Positions 33,274 to 46,054 of a stretch of DNA of 64,000 nt are shown here, one piece after another. The notes under the pieces are model-generated. The model had not been told where the DNA came from. It saw only the letters and a list, made by a program, of their open reading frames with translations, and ran no database searches. The stretch is from NCBI GenBank assembly GCA_028753945.1, contig JAPNXP010000001.1, positions 3,090,501 to 3,154,500 of the forward strand, in the 5' to 3' direction. The number at the start of each line of letters is the position of its first letter. The stretch's first letter is position 1. The position numbers were made by a program, and so were the translations under genes. This DNA is from Hexactinellida sp. DTS-2022. Its lineage: Eukaryota > Porifera > Hexactinellida.

Positions 33274-35288
33274 ATTAACGGCATGGAATCACTGTGAAAA
33301 ATATTTCAAACAAATATATCCTTAATAATTTTTCAAAAGAAAACTTGCGAGCAAGAAGATCTCTGTAACTTCGGTTGAGTAGTAGCAAATAGTGTGTAAA
33401 GGGGCATCGCATTCAAGTACATAAGTAGATTCGCTTGAAGTATACTCTTCTATCTTTATCCGAACAGTATCATGCGCAGTGTCATCCAAATTATTGAGGA
33501 CAATAAACTCGGACGCAATAGAAGTGATATGTTTTGTCCATTCGCGTAGTGAAGAATATAGGTATATGCATCTTCGATATTCATAATAGTGCAAATAATA
33601 CAAATATTATTATTATTCTGTGAGAAAATTAGAAAATTCTGAAAGAAGTGACATTTTTGAATCGTAAAATATATATCGTTGACACTTCCTGACACCATAG
33701 TTAAAAGACTAAAGTGTATTTGTAGAGCAGAAAAAAGGTACTAGAAAAATGTAAAGGCACCTTCCGCAAGTGAAGGCAAAATAAGTACAATTACTATTAG
33801 TAAAGCGGTCTATCATTTTATACGAGTTGTACAAACAAGCTGGTTTAAAAATAGAATAATGAATTCCATTTCATTTTAGGCGAAATGAATGATGTAATTT
33901 ATTATTCATCAACAAAGAAGTTTTGGATTGATATACTATACGTATATAGCAGATATTTGACGTTAAGAATCCAAATTATTCAAAATTACATCGGCTGAAA
34001 TTGAAACCATAGATACTCTTTTTGGAATGTCAATTATGTTCACATTTGAAAACGTGTGAGCTCAATGCAAACGTTATTCTAAGAATTCAAATTGCTTTCC
34101 TAGGTTTTTGAGGGTGCTGAATTCAATATAGCAACATAATAAAGGAAATCCAAGGTTATGATTTGTTATTATATTTATATATTGACGCCCCTAATATTCC
34201 CCAATAAAAGAAGCAACTTCTACGTTAGAGCCATCTTAACCTACCCTGGAAAATGAAAGAGAAAGTAGCAAGGAAGAGAGAGATATTAGTTTTTCAGAAG
34301 GTGCTTACGAGATGGAAGAGCTCACCAGCTGATAAATAGCCTTTTGGTAAAGTGATTAACTATTTAAGCTCTTTTGTTTTTATAGTGAACTTTCGCTAAA
34401 GTAGTATACAGAATTTCCACATTTCAATGAGTGAGATGAGTTTAAGAGTGTGTTATGAGAGTTATACGCGATAAGTGTATTTTCACCTCCCAGAAAATTT
34501 GAGAAATAGTGTCACAGCTCTTTCTGGAGATGAAATTTCGCCCCAGATACAATTGTTGTTGTAGAATGGAGAAAATCAGCTTTGGAAAGCAACCAGAATC
34601 TTAGATTAATCTAAGTCATAACAATATTTTTACTGTACCGATTACTACGTAGTGTGGGAAAGTACTGAAATCACTGCCTTGGTTAGTTAGTTTGTTAGTT
34701 TGTTTTTCCGCATCCTCTGACTGGCCAGAGCTTAATTGATTAGAGCTGAATTTCAGGAGAGGTGTCTCATGGGCTACAGTTGTGCACCTGGGGCACGATT
34801 TGGAGTAAAATATTTTGAGACACAAATCAATAACTTTGAAAATTTGTCTGGGCCATATCTCATAAAATGTGGTACTAACCACAATTTTTATTGCATTTTT
34901 GGAATAACAATAAAATTATTAGACTGATGGCTATTGACCATTTTTTCAATTTGGGCATAGTTTCTGCCATAATTGAGATAAATTTCCTTCGTTTACTAAC
35001 ACTTTAGAGGAATTGGAAGTGTTAAAACTGATTCCATTGTTTCAAGTTGTAAGATTTATATTGAATCAACTTGTGAAGTTCTAATAGGCTTCTTTCGAAT
35101 AATTAGTATACTACTATAAACATCTGACTAAAGGCATTATGGACTTGATTGAAACTGAACTGTACACTATTTTTTGAAAAATGGTAATCAATTAGAAGGG
35201 GAAATTAAATTAATTAAAAAGGGCAATAGAAAATGAATAAGGAAATAGCGGCCTAAGAGAATATCTTAACCCATACTAGAAAGATAGA
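33274..35288. other. Unassigned AT-rich stretch
   Basis: Two overlapping minus-strand ORFs (33322-33603 and 33456-33698, 80-93 codons) show no motif I know. I found no paired repeats or RNA genes. Confidence 0.4.
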
Positions 35289-35424
35289 ATTAAACGGGAT
35301 ATTCGGACCTGAGCTGGATATTTGGACCTGAACGGGATATTAGGACTTGAATGGGTTATTGGACTTGAACGGGATATTTTTGGAATTAAACGGGATATTC
35401 TGCCCTGAGCGACATATTTTGACT
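35289..35424. repeat. Minisatellite, 19-25 bp unit
   Basis: Five to six imperfect units of GGATATTNGGACCTGAACG lie directly before the MITE at 35427. Confidence 0.8.
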
Positions 35425-35426
35425 TA

Positions 35427-35826
35427 CAGTAGAACTCGGTTAAGACAAGAAAAAGTACTTACTAACCCGAGGTACGTCTTATCCGTATGAATAATCCACA
35501 AGTCGAAATATTGATTGTTCAATGATATGAATATGATGTATGGTATACAAGTATATAACATACTTAACGATATGAATAAAGTATTTTAGTTGTCACCTAC
35601 TCACTTAATTAAACAAAAGAATAACTGAGTTCTGCTGATGCATTTCTAGAGTACGTACAAACCGAATTAAAATACATACATTTTATTTACTTGGGAATAT
35701 TAATTTGTACGTCTTATCCGAGTACGTATTAACTGAATCATTTATTATGGATCAAATAGGAGGAAAAATCTGTTATTAGCGAACAGTACGTAATATCCGA
35801 GAGTACGTAGTAAGCGAGTTCCACTG
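35427..35826. mobile_element. TA-flanked MITE, 400 bp
   Basis: The ends CAGTAGAACTCGGTTAA and, inverted, CAGTGGAACTCGCTTAC are flanked by TA. GTACGTCTTATCCG and its complement recur inside. CAGT termini with TA point to a Tc1/pogo-like mobiliser. Confidence 0.75.
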
Positions 35827-36308
35827 TACTTCCTTACTATTTCTTATTCATTTTTTAGTACATTTATTCCCCCCCCCCTCTATTTTTCCATTCTAAATTC
35901 CATTTTTATACAAATCTGTTCCAAAGATCTCCTATAGTGGTGGTTTACTAATGTAATAAATACCATAACCAAGAAACAATAATATTAAAATATTTACAAT
36001 GAAGGAATATTCTTGCACAATTCAATTAATTCCATACAATTAATTATAATAGATCCAGTCGTGAACTACGTAATAAAAGGACTGGAATCGACAATAAAAA
36101 ATTGGACCATGGATGAACTAGAAGTGCATTCGATATTTTCACTAATCACTGTTTCTTATGAACATTAGATTATATATTTAACTGGATTATACTGTAAAAG
36201 CAAAGTGAATATCATTAACATTTCATTGAAGTTAATTCAGTGAAAGTATAACGATTTTACCAACAAGATAAGGAATTAGTATTACGCATAAAGTACATAA
36301 GGGATATT

Positions 36309-39289
36309 TCAAATAGATTTAAATTTCTTCATTTTCCGGATATCCTTCTTTCCAGAATTTATTTCAGAGTTTACATTCCGAACTTTGTTGGCTAATATGC
36401 AATTAGCACATGTGCTAAGTATTTTCCGTAACAAACTCCACCCAGAAGTAAAACAACTAGGACAGTTATTCCTCCAATTCTCACTATACATATCAACCGA
36501 TACGTTTTCAGCTAATTGAATTAACACCTTTCTTGAAGGCGAGGAGTAGAACAGTTTCTTTAAAACTTTGTCTTCGTCAATTTTAATGAAGATTTTCCAC
36601 AGTATCACTATTGACTCAATTACGATATCAGAAAGCCACTTCAAAGAACCACGATCAATATATCTTACAAGCTACAAGGTCATACTTTTTTGCGTCTGTA
36701 ATCTCGATATCTTTGTTTTCAGTAAGTAGCTGATTGCAATAGTGACAACTAGTTGTTTTAAGATACGAGTATACAGCGTAACCACCAATAAACACAATAG
36801 ATTGGAGAACATGAATGTCCAGATTGACAGAGGTTAGATCATGAATAGCTTCAATAAAGGATTGCAAGGCACATCAATGAATTAATCAGAAGTTTGAGAA
36901 AAGGTTTGTATAAATCGTTTAAGGGTAAGCTCGCTTTTGTTTTGTTGTAATGAAAATAACTTAAGAATATTTGAATGATTCAGGCGACGTTGACTCTGCA
37001 ATATCTGAGAGTAGGTGATGTGATATTGCGCGCCACTCATCATTCGATATAGGCCAAATTGGTGCTCTATTGGATCATTCTGGAGTCTGGAGCTGAGAAG
37101 ATATTCGTATCCACAGTGAGATGTGAAACGATTAACGGGAGTGTTTTACAAGAATGCTGAAAACTTATGAAAGTTTGCGCGCTAAGTTTTCCATCCTTTC
37201 CAATTGTTGACTTCCATCGCTCAAGCCAATTAGAGATTAAATGAAGAAACAAAAAGCGCCAATCTTCGTCCACAAGGGATCTAGAATACTCGTCATTCAA
37301 TCGCGAATGTTTGAAAGGGGTATTTATGTTGAAAATCTTCCAAATTTGACTAATTGAGTCCACAAAATTTGCTGTTTCGTTTTTAGAATGTTGTCGTAAA
37401 TCGTTCTGAATTTTAAGAGTGCAAAATTGGACTCGTTGAAAACGCGAAGTGCTAGATTCACGTTCTGACGTTCTAAACTTGTGGGCCAACATACCTTAGA
37501 ACTTAGCTTGTGAGCTTGCTTTACTGTAGAATGTTGTTCGCTCTTGTACAATAATCGAATATCATTAAATTTTGTCTCATTCAGTTCTGTAGCAGAAATA
37601 GAGGTCCAAGGATACAGAAGCATGTCTGGATATTTAAACGTTAGATCATAGTCCTTCACGTTTAACCAGTTGTTCCTTAGAGATTTGATTATGTGTACGA
37701 AATCAAACAAAATAATTATTTTTCTTTCTGGGCAAGTTGGATGCTGAACAGCAGGAAGTAACGTCTTCTGGTCAAAAGAATATAATTTAAATAAACGTAG
37801 ATTCATTGGATAATTGTCTGTTATGAGTACTTCAACAAATAGTCCACACTTTTCAATATCATTAATTACAAGATTTACGATTGGGAAGAGTTCCTCAGCA
37901 GTAGAAAATTTGATGGAAATAACCTCACAACTTGTGACCATTTTTTCGAAAAAGAAGAAATCATCAAGGCAAAAACTTTCTTAGTTGGAGTAGTAGGATC
38001 GATCTCACCAATAATATTTCCACCTAAACAATCGAATAAGAAATGTAAGCATAAATATATACATTTACTATATGTGATATCACCTATTACCTTGATAGGA
38101 GATTTCTGATGAAACGTGGATTACGTCCATATTTAGAACAACATGGCGATCATGGCGAACAAAAATGTAAAGTTAAATTATTTAGTAAGTGTAAATATTC
38201 ACTGTCCAATCCTATGCACGAAGATAAAGCACGAAGTGATCTCGTAGTTGGAAGAATAAGACAATCCAAGGATTGAAAAAAACGATAGCACGCTGGTGAG
38301 ATCAGATGTGCCTTCAATGCAACCGTCTAGATTAAACTAAAAAGGTGAATAATGAAATTAATGAAATCAGAAAATACTAACCTGAGTACCTACGTTATAT
38401 CTTCGTTGTTTAGCGGAAACTAGTGAGTTTTCAAGTTGACAAGTAATAAACTGGAGGAGAGGTAATAAATGTGTACTTGAGTGTTCCTCGTCAGTCTGTT
38501 CAGTAGCTTCTAACATTGATATTGACAATTGCAATTTAGTGGCTGCTTCCTTGATACTTACAAGAACAAGGCTGGACTCAAGTAACTCTGGATTTGAACC
38601 AAAATTTAAGATATTAACAATTAGGGAGTCAATTTGTCGTAAGTCGGTTATTCGATTGAACTGCAAGGGTATTTGGTATTGGCGAGTAACGGCTGAAACT
38701 GTTAAGTCTGACTGAATTGTTAGTGTAGATTGAATTTTAATAGTGTTGTCAAATAATTCCAGCTGTAGGATCTGCAAGGTGCTACTGGAAGAGTACCACG
38801 CCACCCAGTCTTGGCTAAGATATAAACGAGGCAACTTCATTTTAAGATCATCAAAGTTATCCAAAGCGAATTGTAATCGATCTTGTTGGTTTTGAACGAT
38901 ACTATCGTGAAGACCTTTAGCGAAATTTTCTTCTTCCTTACATTCTCGACTAAGACGCTTTGTTTTCTGAGCAGTTGAAGTAAATAAGACGGGCAGCCTT
39001 GGAAATAACTGGTACTGCGTTGATACGATAAGTTGGCCTAATTCGTGGTGTTTCAGTACAGGTACCATCAGCTTGGACAGTCCGGTCAACCCGTATAATG
39101 TCTTCCTCTCTGAAGTGATGAATACAAATGAATATCTTATCTTCTGGGAGTTCAGTAGCCATATCCCTATGGAGAGCTCTAATCCATTTCTCTTTGAAAT
39201 CGCGGGGTGCTCGGCTATTTAAACACAGTAGCACTGGGATGACCTCTGTAATTGGACTTGCATCCGAATACTGAACAAGTATTGGGCAT
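36309..39289 (-). pseudogene. P-element transposase with THAP domain and two introns (element C), broken
   Basis: On the minus strand an ATG at 39289 opens a THAP finger (MPNTCSVFGCKSNY); a frame break near 39225 precedes the rest (FICIHHF). The linker ends RRYNVGTQ at 38382, followed by GTTAGT. The frame resumes after AG at 38326 as TVALKAHLISPACY, giving a 55-bp intron (38327-38381). A second 67-bp GT-AG intron (38024-38090) splits the core motif SYQ-GGNIIG. The core continues at 37941 (ITDNYPMN, FDFVHIIKSLRNNW), then NDPIEHQFGLYRMMSG near 37080-37030 with Asp and Glu. The C-terminal zinc-like segment ends at 36309. At least four frameshifts are present. Confidence 0.88.
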
Positions 39290-39421
39290 AACGAGTTACG
39301 TAGTAAACTAATATAAATATTTGTAGGTATAATTTAAAGAGAATTAAAGAGAAAAGTAAATAATGAAGAGAAATGGACAAAGAACAAACAAAATCGCTTA
39401 GAAAATTCAAATTCAGGCATA

Positions 39422-39521
39422 CAGTCGACTCCGCTTAAAAGAGTCACCTCGGGACCAGGTTACTAGACCCAATAAGAGGAGAAATGTATTAACCGGTGGC
39501 TCTATTAAGCGGAGTCGACTG
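39422..39521. mobile_element. TA-flanked MITE (CAGTCRA family), 100 bp, inside P element C
   Basis: The ends CAGTCGACTCCGCTTAA and, inverted, the same bases are flanked by TA. It is a short relative of the MITE at 22564-22737 and lies upstream of the transposase start, in the P element's leader. Confidence 0.8.
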
Positions 39522-40303
39522 TATTTCAATTTTGTGAAAATAATAGAATAACGTAGTCAGGTTTGTTTTAAAGCTTATGGGTTGCTAATAATACCTTAAA
39601 CAATTACACTGAAAATTGTATTTTTGACATTTTTTAGGTTCGAATCCAGTTAATAATTACATAAATATAATCTAATGTTCATAAGAAACAGTAATTAGTG
39701 AAAATATCGGATGCACTTCTAGTTCATCCATGGTCCATTTTTTTGTTGTCGATTCCAGTCCTTTTATTACGTAGTTCACGATCCCGTATATATTAGTAGA
39801 CGCATAAATTTAGATTCAGCCCAAGGGGAGGTGAAAATCTAAATTACGTCTGAGCAGAAATGTTCTATATTTAATGGAGGCACAATTTCTACGAGACCCA
39901 ACCCACAGTGCCCCCCGTTAAAATACATGTCGGCACAGCTGTAATTTAGATTTTTTAAAGAAAATTAATTAATTATCCATCACAATTTTTAAAAATTAAT
40001 ATAACTAAATAATATGCAGCAGTATCGATTTCAGGAATAATCAATTTTCCTAACACCTTTGGTCCCAACCATTTCGTAAATCGATACTCTAGTGTATAAC
40101 AACAATTCGTAGTTACCCATCTGAATTTTGTGCAACTATTTCAGTTCTGGTGGATAATAGTTAATACTAAGGAGTGATTTAATCCAAATCCTACAATAAA
40201 ATATGAATGATCTTAGGGGCGGATTTTTAAGGAGGATAAGTTTATGACATGAGAATTGGAGATAAAGTTATCAAAGGCCAACCTTCATTGCATTAATCTA
40301 AAC

Positions 40304-40414
40304 CAGTGTTTCTCAACCTTTTTCAGTCGATCGCCCCCTTAGCAGATAGTGCCAGTGCTTATCGCCCCCCTCCAATTGTAACATAAAAAAGAACTAAGCA
40401 ACTAAGACAGATAT
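40304..40414. mobile_element. Terminal fragment of the CAGTGTTTCTCAAC hAT MITE
   Basis: It begins CAGTGTTTCTCAACC and follows the right arm of the 20503-21453 element in inverse orientation for about 110 bp (CGCCCCCTTAGCAGATAGTG, then ACTAAGCAACTAAGACAGAT), then stops. Confidence 0.85.
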
Positions 40415-43400
40415 ACTGTTATATAAATTAATTGAAGCATAATCAAACCCTTTACATGTATATATATATATCCTAGAATTAACATCAACATTTATATTTG
40501 ATATAAATTTGTGTTCTGGGTCAAAGGATACTCCCTTTGTAATTGTTACTGCTAACACAGTGAAATCTGATGTACTTTTAACAATACAGCTAAATTGCAG
40601 AGGCTGCATGCAGTGTCGAAATATGGACCGATCAATTATCCGTGCGAAAATTCCCACGAAGAGTAGTCGGCGATGAATTTTGCGCGATTATATTTATGGA
40701 ATTTAAACACTCATCAGAAATCTATATGACATAGATTTAAATGCAGATGAACAGTAATCGTATTAAATTCAAACAAAATAACGCATTTAGTTACAAATTG
40801 AAAAAAAGCAAATATATAATAGTGTGGAGTAGAACGATGAATATAAAATAATGAGGTTAATTATTCCCCTACAAACTTTTAAGGACGCACTCGCACGTGA
40901 GAAAAATAATACTTCTAAAGCACTAAGGTGTTGGACTTTTACGAAAAGTGGTCAACAAATTTCAGTAATATAGACTGCCCACGCACACACCGAAAGAGAA
41001 AACGACACATGGTTGATGCTAATTACTAAAGAATAAGCTAATACAGCAGACACAATCAAGCATTAGATTCAAAATATTAGCAATACAGTCAGTGGCGTGG
41101 CTAGGCCATCATGTAGGTGCGGCACTGGTAATTCATGGGTGCGTCATTTCCGTACTATATTTTTATACAAGTTGGCATTTGGTGGGCACAAATCTTTTGG
41201 GTGTGTCCTGTGATCCAAGTGCCGCATCCTGGCACCGCCTTGTGTAGTTTATGAATTAAGGACACTGTTGAAAAACCGCTTCATTTACAAGCAAAAAGAA
41301 TTGAATGCCAGTAGCCAGACTGAATGATAAGGATGCGATATTTCAATGCTATTCAAATCTTGATGGCTATAAATAGAATGATAGATTAACTACCACAAGA
41401 TAGTGGGTGTATAAGTCACTTGTTAGGCAGGATGGTATCATCAAGCACTGCAGACATTAATATATTTGCCTCAAGCACTAGAATACTCAGTAAACATAAC
41501 AAATTAGAGCATACTTTTATGTAAGCTAAATAAAACACAATTAACTAATATTAGCTCAAGTTCTGAAGGGTGTCTCGATTTTGAAGAGTGATGTGAGAAT
41601 TAAGGATTTGAGAGAACATAATTCGCAATTTGAGTACATATTCTAGCTATATTTCTGCAGCAATTGTGTCAAAAGAATCAGCCTCAATTTACCGAAAATA
41701 GGAAGGCACAACTAATTTTTGTGCATTCACATAAGGCGAATAAAACAGGAGGGTTTAAAGATCAAGGCGAACATATTCCACTTTTCCTCCTTGATAATGC
41801 AACTGCGAGTGGAATGTACACTGGGCTGATATTCCATTAGTTGCAGCAGGTTTTTGTGGAGTAAACCCACTGGGTAATCAGAAGAGTAGTTTTCAATTTA
41901 GCTTGTTACCATTAATTTGAAGTATGCATTGATACGATTTCAAAGTGATTAAAATAAAGGCAAATGTATTTAGGATAGCCTATTTTTATATATTCAAGTG
42001 ATTATTCGACAGTAATCAAATAATAAGGAATATTAATTATTCATTAGATTTGAAGCTTGAATCACCAAGAAAAGGAAGGTAGCCAACAGCCACCAAGCAA
42101 AATATAGTTGGGGCATTTAGTTTAATTAACTTTAGAAGGGAAATCTCATATTAGTCTGAAAATACTACAATGAAGAGTAGTATACGTATAAGCAAGTGCT
42201 TCCTGCTCAAACACTAGAAAATAATATTTTATACTACATGCCATTAACAGATTCACGACTAATTAATTTCCAAAAGAAGTACATATAGTTATGATATAAT
42301 CAACAAATGTACCTTGATTGTATAAAAACCAAGAATTTAGCATAAATATCAAATCACTATGATGAAAATTTGAGAAGGAAAGGCCTCATTTAAAGGGTAG
42401 AATTTTGATTAAGTTAAATTTTTGCGCAGTTAAAATATTATTCCAGAAACAGTCAGATTTGCTCAATATAGCACAAAACACAAGGGGATAAAAAAATAGT
42501 AATAGGGTACATTTTCAAATAGTTTTAGACTTAGAAAATGGCACCAGCAATTTTCCAGTTTTCAATCAATGACATATAAAAAACACTTTCAGATGCAAAT
42601 GCATGGGTGACGAATGATCGAGCGAGGAATTCTTAAGGCGAATCAGCGTCGATGTTCAGCCATAGATAAAGACAAAATTTACAAGCAAAGTCTAATAGAT
42701 GTCAATTTATTAAATAAAGGACACATAAATAAATTTATATGGTAAAGAAATAAATACATAAATATCGGAAATTTACATAAAATAAATTAGACAAAGTGTA
42801 ACTTTTGAGTGTTTGTAATACAAACTACCATTGGAAAGAGTATCACTGACGAGATTTGGAAGAAAAAGAAATAAAAGAGTAACCTATTAGTATATAAAAT
42901 CATATAATTTAGAAAATTGCTGAAACTTTTAGGTAAATGACTAAAATTCCTGAAGAATTATAAAATGCTTAAAGTTTTAAACAGAAGGAACATGTCACTC
43001 TCAATTAATACTTTTGATACACTCAAAATCCCGAAACCTTACATTTGTAATGCTCAATGCTGGTGAATGTTGTATCCCAAAGAATACATTACAAAGTGTA
43101 AATATTTAATAAGAAAAATTCTTAATTTCTAATTTAGTCGCTGCTAAAGTCGATTCGGATTTAGTCTTCGGATTCAGCATAAAGGGATTTTCTTCAGTTT
43201 GTATTGATGTACGATTAAGAAATAACTATTTGCTTTCAGAAATTTTGAAATAAAGAAATGAACGTAGTCCGCATTCGCAGGCCTATATTAATTTGTTCGG
43301 ATCTTGCTGCAGCTTGTTTCCAGTGTAGTATGAATGCTAGTATTGCCTTATACTAAAGAGGAAATGTTGTTCCTGTTACAGATTTGACTGTTGTAATATT

Positions 43401-44663
43401 ACTATTGTATTTGTATTGCTAATGTTTTTGCAAATGACTCTGACTTGTTCTGTTCTACTAGATCTGTGTGAAAGTTTTCTGTTGTTGTTGAGTGTTAGTA
43501 TTGAGTAGAACTGTACTAAGAAGAATTATATGGATAATTTCTTAGTTGTTTTGTAGTCTCCTGAAATTTCGTATCCGTTTGAGGTAGCGGATTATTTTTA
43601 GCAGAATTGTCGTTTGGTGTTGGGTTATGGGTTTGCTTTTGGATCGCGGCTTTTCCTGGGTGCTCTTTGAGGAAGTTGTTTTGTGCTTTGGCTTTTGGTG
43701 TGTTTGGTGTTTTTGTTGTTGGTTTTGTTCTGTCGTTCTTTCATTTGTGTCTGTTTAATGTTGATTGGTGATTAGTTTATTGTTCTATTTCGTTAGGGTT
43801 TTGTCGTAAGTAGTGTTTGAGGTTGTAGCTGCTGGGATTCCCTAAAGTTCAACGTGTCTAGGAGATCCAATAGGGCTTATCAGTAGCAAAAATAGAACAG
43901 AACCAAGATCGAGACTTTACAAGAGGAAACCTATGGCAAAAAATATAACCACATTTCTTGTCAGGGATCGTTCACACAGAGTCGCCGAAGTGATGGAACG
44001 TATTCACTTATGAGGAAGTTGAGTGTTTGTGATGGGTCTGTTACTATCTTTGTGGCTATGAACACAGAGCTTATGTAGGTGTTAGCACACATTTTTTCGA
44101 AGGATCGTGTTAATGTGGGTGGAGGAATAATGTTGTATCTCTCGAATTGTTAGATTACTTTCTCAAGTCAGTCATATTTAGACGTACGTAATTTAAAAAT
44201 CATTCATTCCATAAATCAAAGGAGAGTATTGTGCTAATACAATTGGCAAAAAAGGAACAAAATATCACACCAGAGGAGAGAATTCCAACCCCAAAGGTGA
44301 GAATTTTAACCAAAATTTACTACTTTTTATAAAGGATGTGATTGTAAATTTATCCAAACATGTCGTAGAAGGTAACTGAGTAGGTTAGAGCAACTTGCGT
44401 TCTAGCTTCAGGCAGAAAATATTTTTTTAGGTAACAAAACTCTATATTTTGTTCGAATTTATTTTTCGTAATACTTTTAACATTATCACAATCAATTTGA
44501 AATACACCAAGTTAACTTGATCTTTCGATAAGGAACATTTAGTAATTCAGGAATATGGGCGAAAATGGATTTTAAATAACGAAACGTCCTCAGAGGACTA
44601 AATAGAATTAGTACCGAAAATTTAACATCATAATTTCTAAATAGTTTGAATAGTAGAAAGCCT
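40415..44663. other. Long unassigned stretch
   Basis: A minus-strand ORF of 87 codons (40394-40657) has no known motif. CAGTGGCGTGGCTAGGCC near 41095 resembles one end of a hAT MITE without a partner. From about 43300 to 43860 the plus strand is strikingly rich in T and G. No gene is supported. Confidence 0.35.
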
Positions 44664-44669
44664 ATATTT

Positions 44670-45021
44670 CATACCTGCCAACCGTATAGGGATTCCCTGT
44701 ACAGTACAGGGATTTTGACCATTTTGGCTGGACCGTACAGGGATTTTTAAATTTGTACAGGGATTTTTAGCTAGGGAAAAATTATTTATTGTGAGTTTAT
44801 TAATACCTAAACATGTCACACCATCTAAATATAAAGCATTTGTTTCGTGTAAATAATCTGTTCCTATATGAGCATACAGTGATTCCCTGTACAGTCTATA
44901 TAAACTAATGTTTTCACCTTTACAAGTAAGATTTTTGGGGGTGTACAGGGATTTTGGCCAATGTACAGGGGGAAATAGGTGCCTCGTACAGGGATATGTC
45001 TCAAATAGGTTGGCAGGTATG
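44670..45021. mobile_element. Inverted-repeat element with CATACCTGCCAACC ends, 352 bp
   Basis: The ends CATACCTGCCAACC and its exact inverse complement are flanked by ATATTT at 44664-44669 and 45022-45027, a 6-bp duplication. GTACAGGGATTTT motifs repeat about seven times inside on one strand. The minus-strand ORF at 44637-45071 only reads through these repeats. Confidence 0.75.
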
Positions 45022-45469
45022 ATATTTGCAGGACAAGTTTGCGATAGAACATTTTTATTTTCCAGCTTCACCTCCCTATAACCTTAAGGCTGTTAAACTT
45101 GAGTTCTTAAACTGAATTTAATAGCATCAATTCGTCATAGCAATGAATAGTTACAAATCATTTAGTAGGGGTGAGGGCATGCCCTGGGGCAAATATTTTG
45201 ACAAGGGAAGAAAAGTCGTCCCCGTGTTGACGCAACTGCTACCCAGATACGAGAAAAGGTTGTGAAATAGTTGTAAACTTGAATATCGTTAACTGTAAAT
45301 AAGCAAACAAATTAACAGTTTATCTTGACCAGATATCGATCGGTTGACGCAAGGTGAAGTAGATGAATTAGCACAAAAGCTAGGTTCATGGGATATCACA
45401 AATTTGAAGTATACAATATAAATCAAAGGAAAAAAACTGAATCAATACTGCCAGTTCATATAGGTATAG

Positions 45470-45590
45470 GTCCGAGCCCGGTTTCAGAATTGCAAATCCC
45501 GGCCAGACGACCAGAAGCCCGGTTCCGGGCCGAGGGCGAACGGGCCTCGGGCCGGGGCCCGGGATTTCGATCTCTACTAGTTAAACAGAA
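45470..45590. repeat. GC-rich island, probably a hAT-like MITE core
   Basis: Dense CCCGG, GGGCC and CGGGCC motifs end in CCCGGGATTTCGATCTCTA, which read inversely (TAGAGATCGAAATCC) looks like a hAT terminus. The left end and target duplication are not clear. Confidence 0.45.
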
Positions 45591-46054
45591 TTACAAAGTA
45601 AAATAGGGCAAAGGGGAAAATAATTTCGAGACACTGTCCATACAATAGACAGGATCAATGTACTAATCTGACGGGTTTCGTTAACAACCTTTCGGAAAAA
45701 TAGTTCGCCCCCCATGATGACAAGCATTCACAAGGAAAAGGAAAATACAGTAGACTAATTCAGATCAGATGTGAATTCGTGTAATTTTAGTAAATAAGCA
45801 CTGATTTGTGAGTAGCTAGGATGCCAATAATAAAATAAGTGAGATATTGTAAGATAATGAAAGTATTTGTCTTGCAATTTCTCAATTAATTCTTCGATTA
45901 TCACATGAAGCAAATAAATAGTAATAAATAGTAAAACAAGGGTTGTCCTAAATAGGACTGTTGAATTTAGAAGTATCAAATCGTTGGACTTGTACTGCTA
46001 TATCATAGGCGAAATTCTATAACTAAAAAACTCAGTGAATAAAAAATTATTTTA

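Larger units (their letters stand above)
36061..39779 (-). mobile_element. P element C, near full length (3.7 kb), divergent lineage
   Basis: Inverted repeats of about 115 bp start GTGAACTACGTAATAAAAGG and continue through ACCATGGATGAACTAGAAG at 46 bp. This sequence is unlike the AGCCTAC ends of A, B and D. The flanks GATCCAGTC (36052-36060) and GATCCCGTA (39780-39788) are consistent with a diverged 8-bp duplication. It carries a transposase gene on the minus strand and a small TA MITE near its right end (39422-39521). Confidence 0.88.

Noticed and set aside
39630-39650. GGTTCGAATCC, a perfect tRNA T-arm/B-box sequence
   Set aside because: No A box, acceptor stem or anticodon arm at the right distance; it lies at the inner edge of the terminal repeat of P element C.
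41090-41260. hAT MITE starting CAGTGGCGTGGCTAGG
   Set aside because: No matching inverse end or 8-bp duplication could be found within several hundred bases.
44637-45071. 144-codon minus-strand ORF
   Set aside because: It translates the repeated ATCCCTGTAC units of the 44670-45021 element (recurring NPCT residues) and is not a gene.
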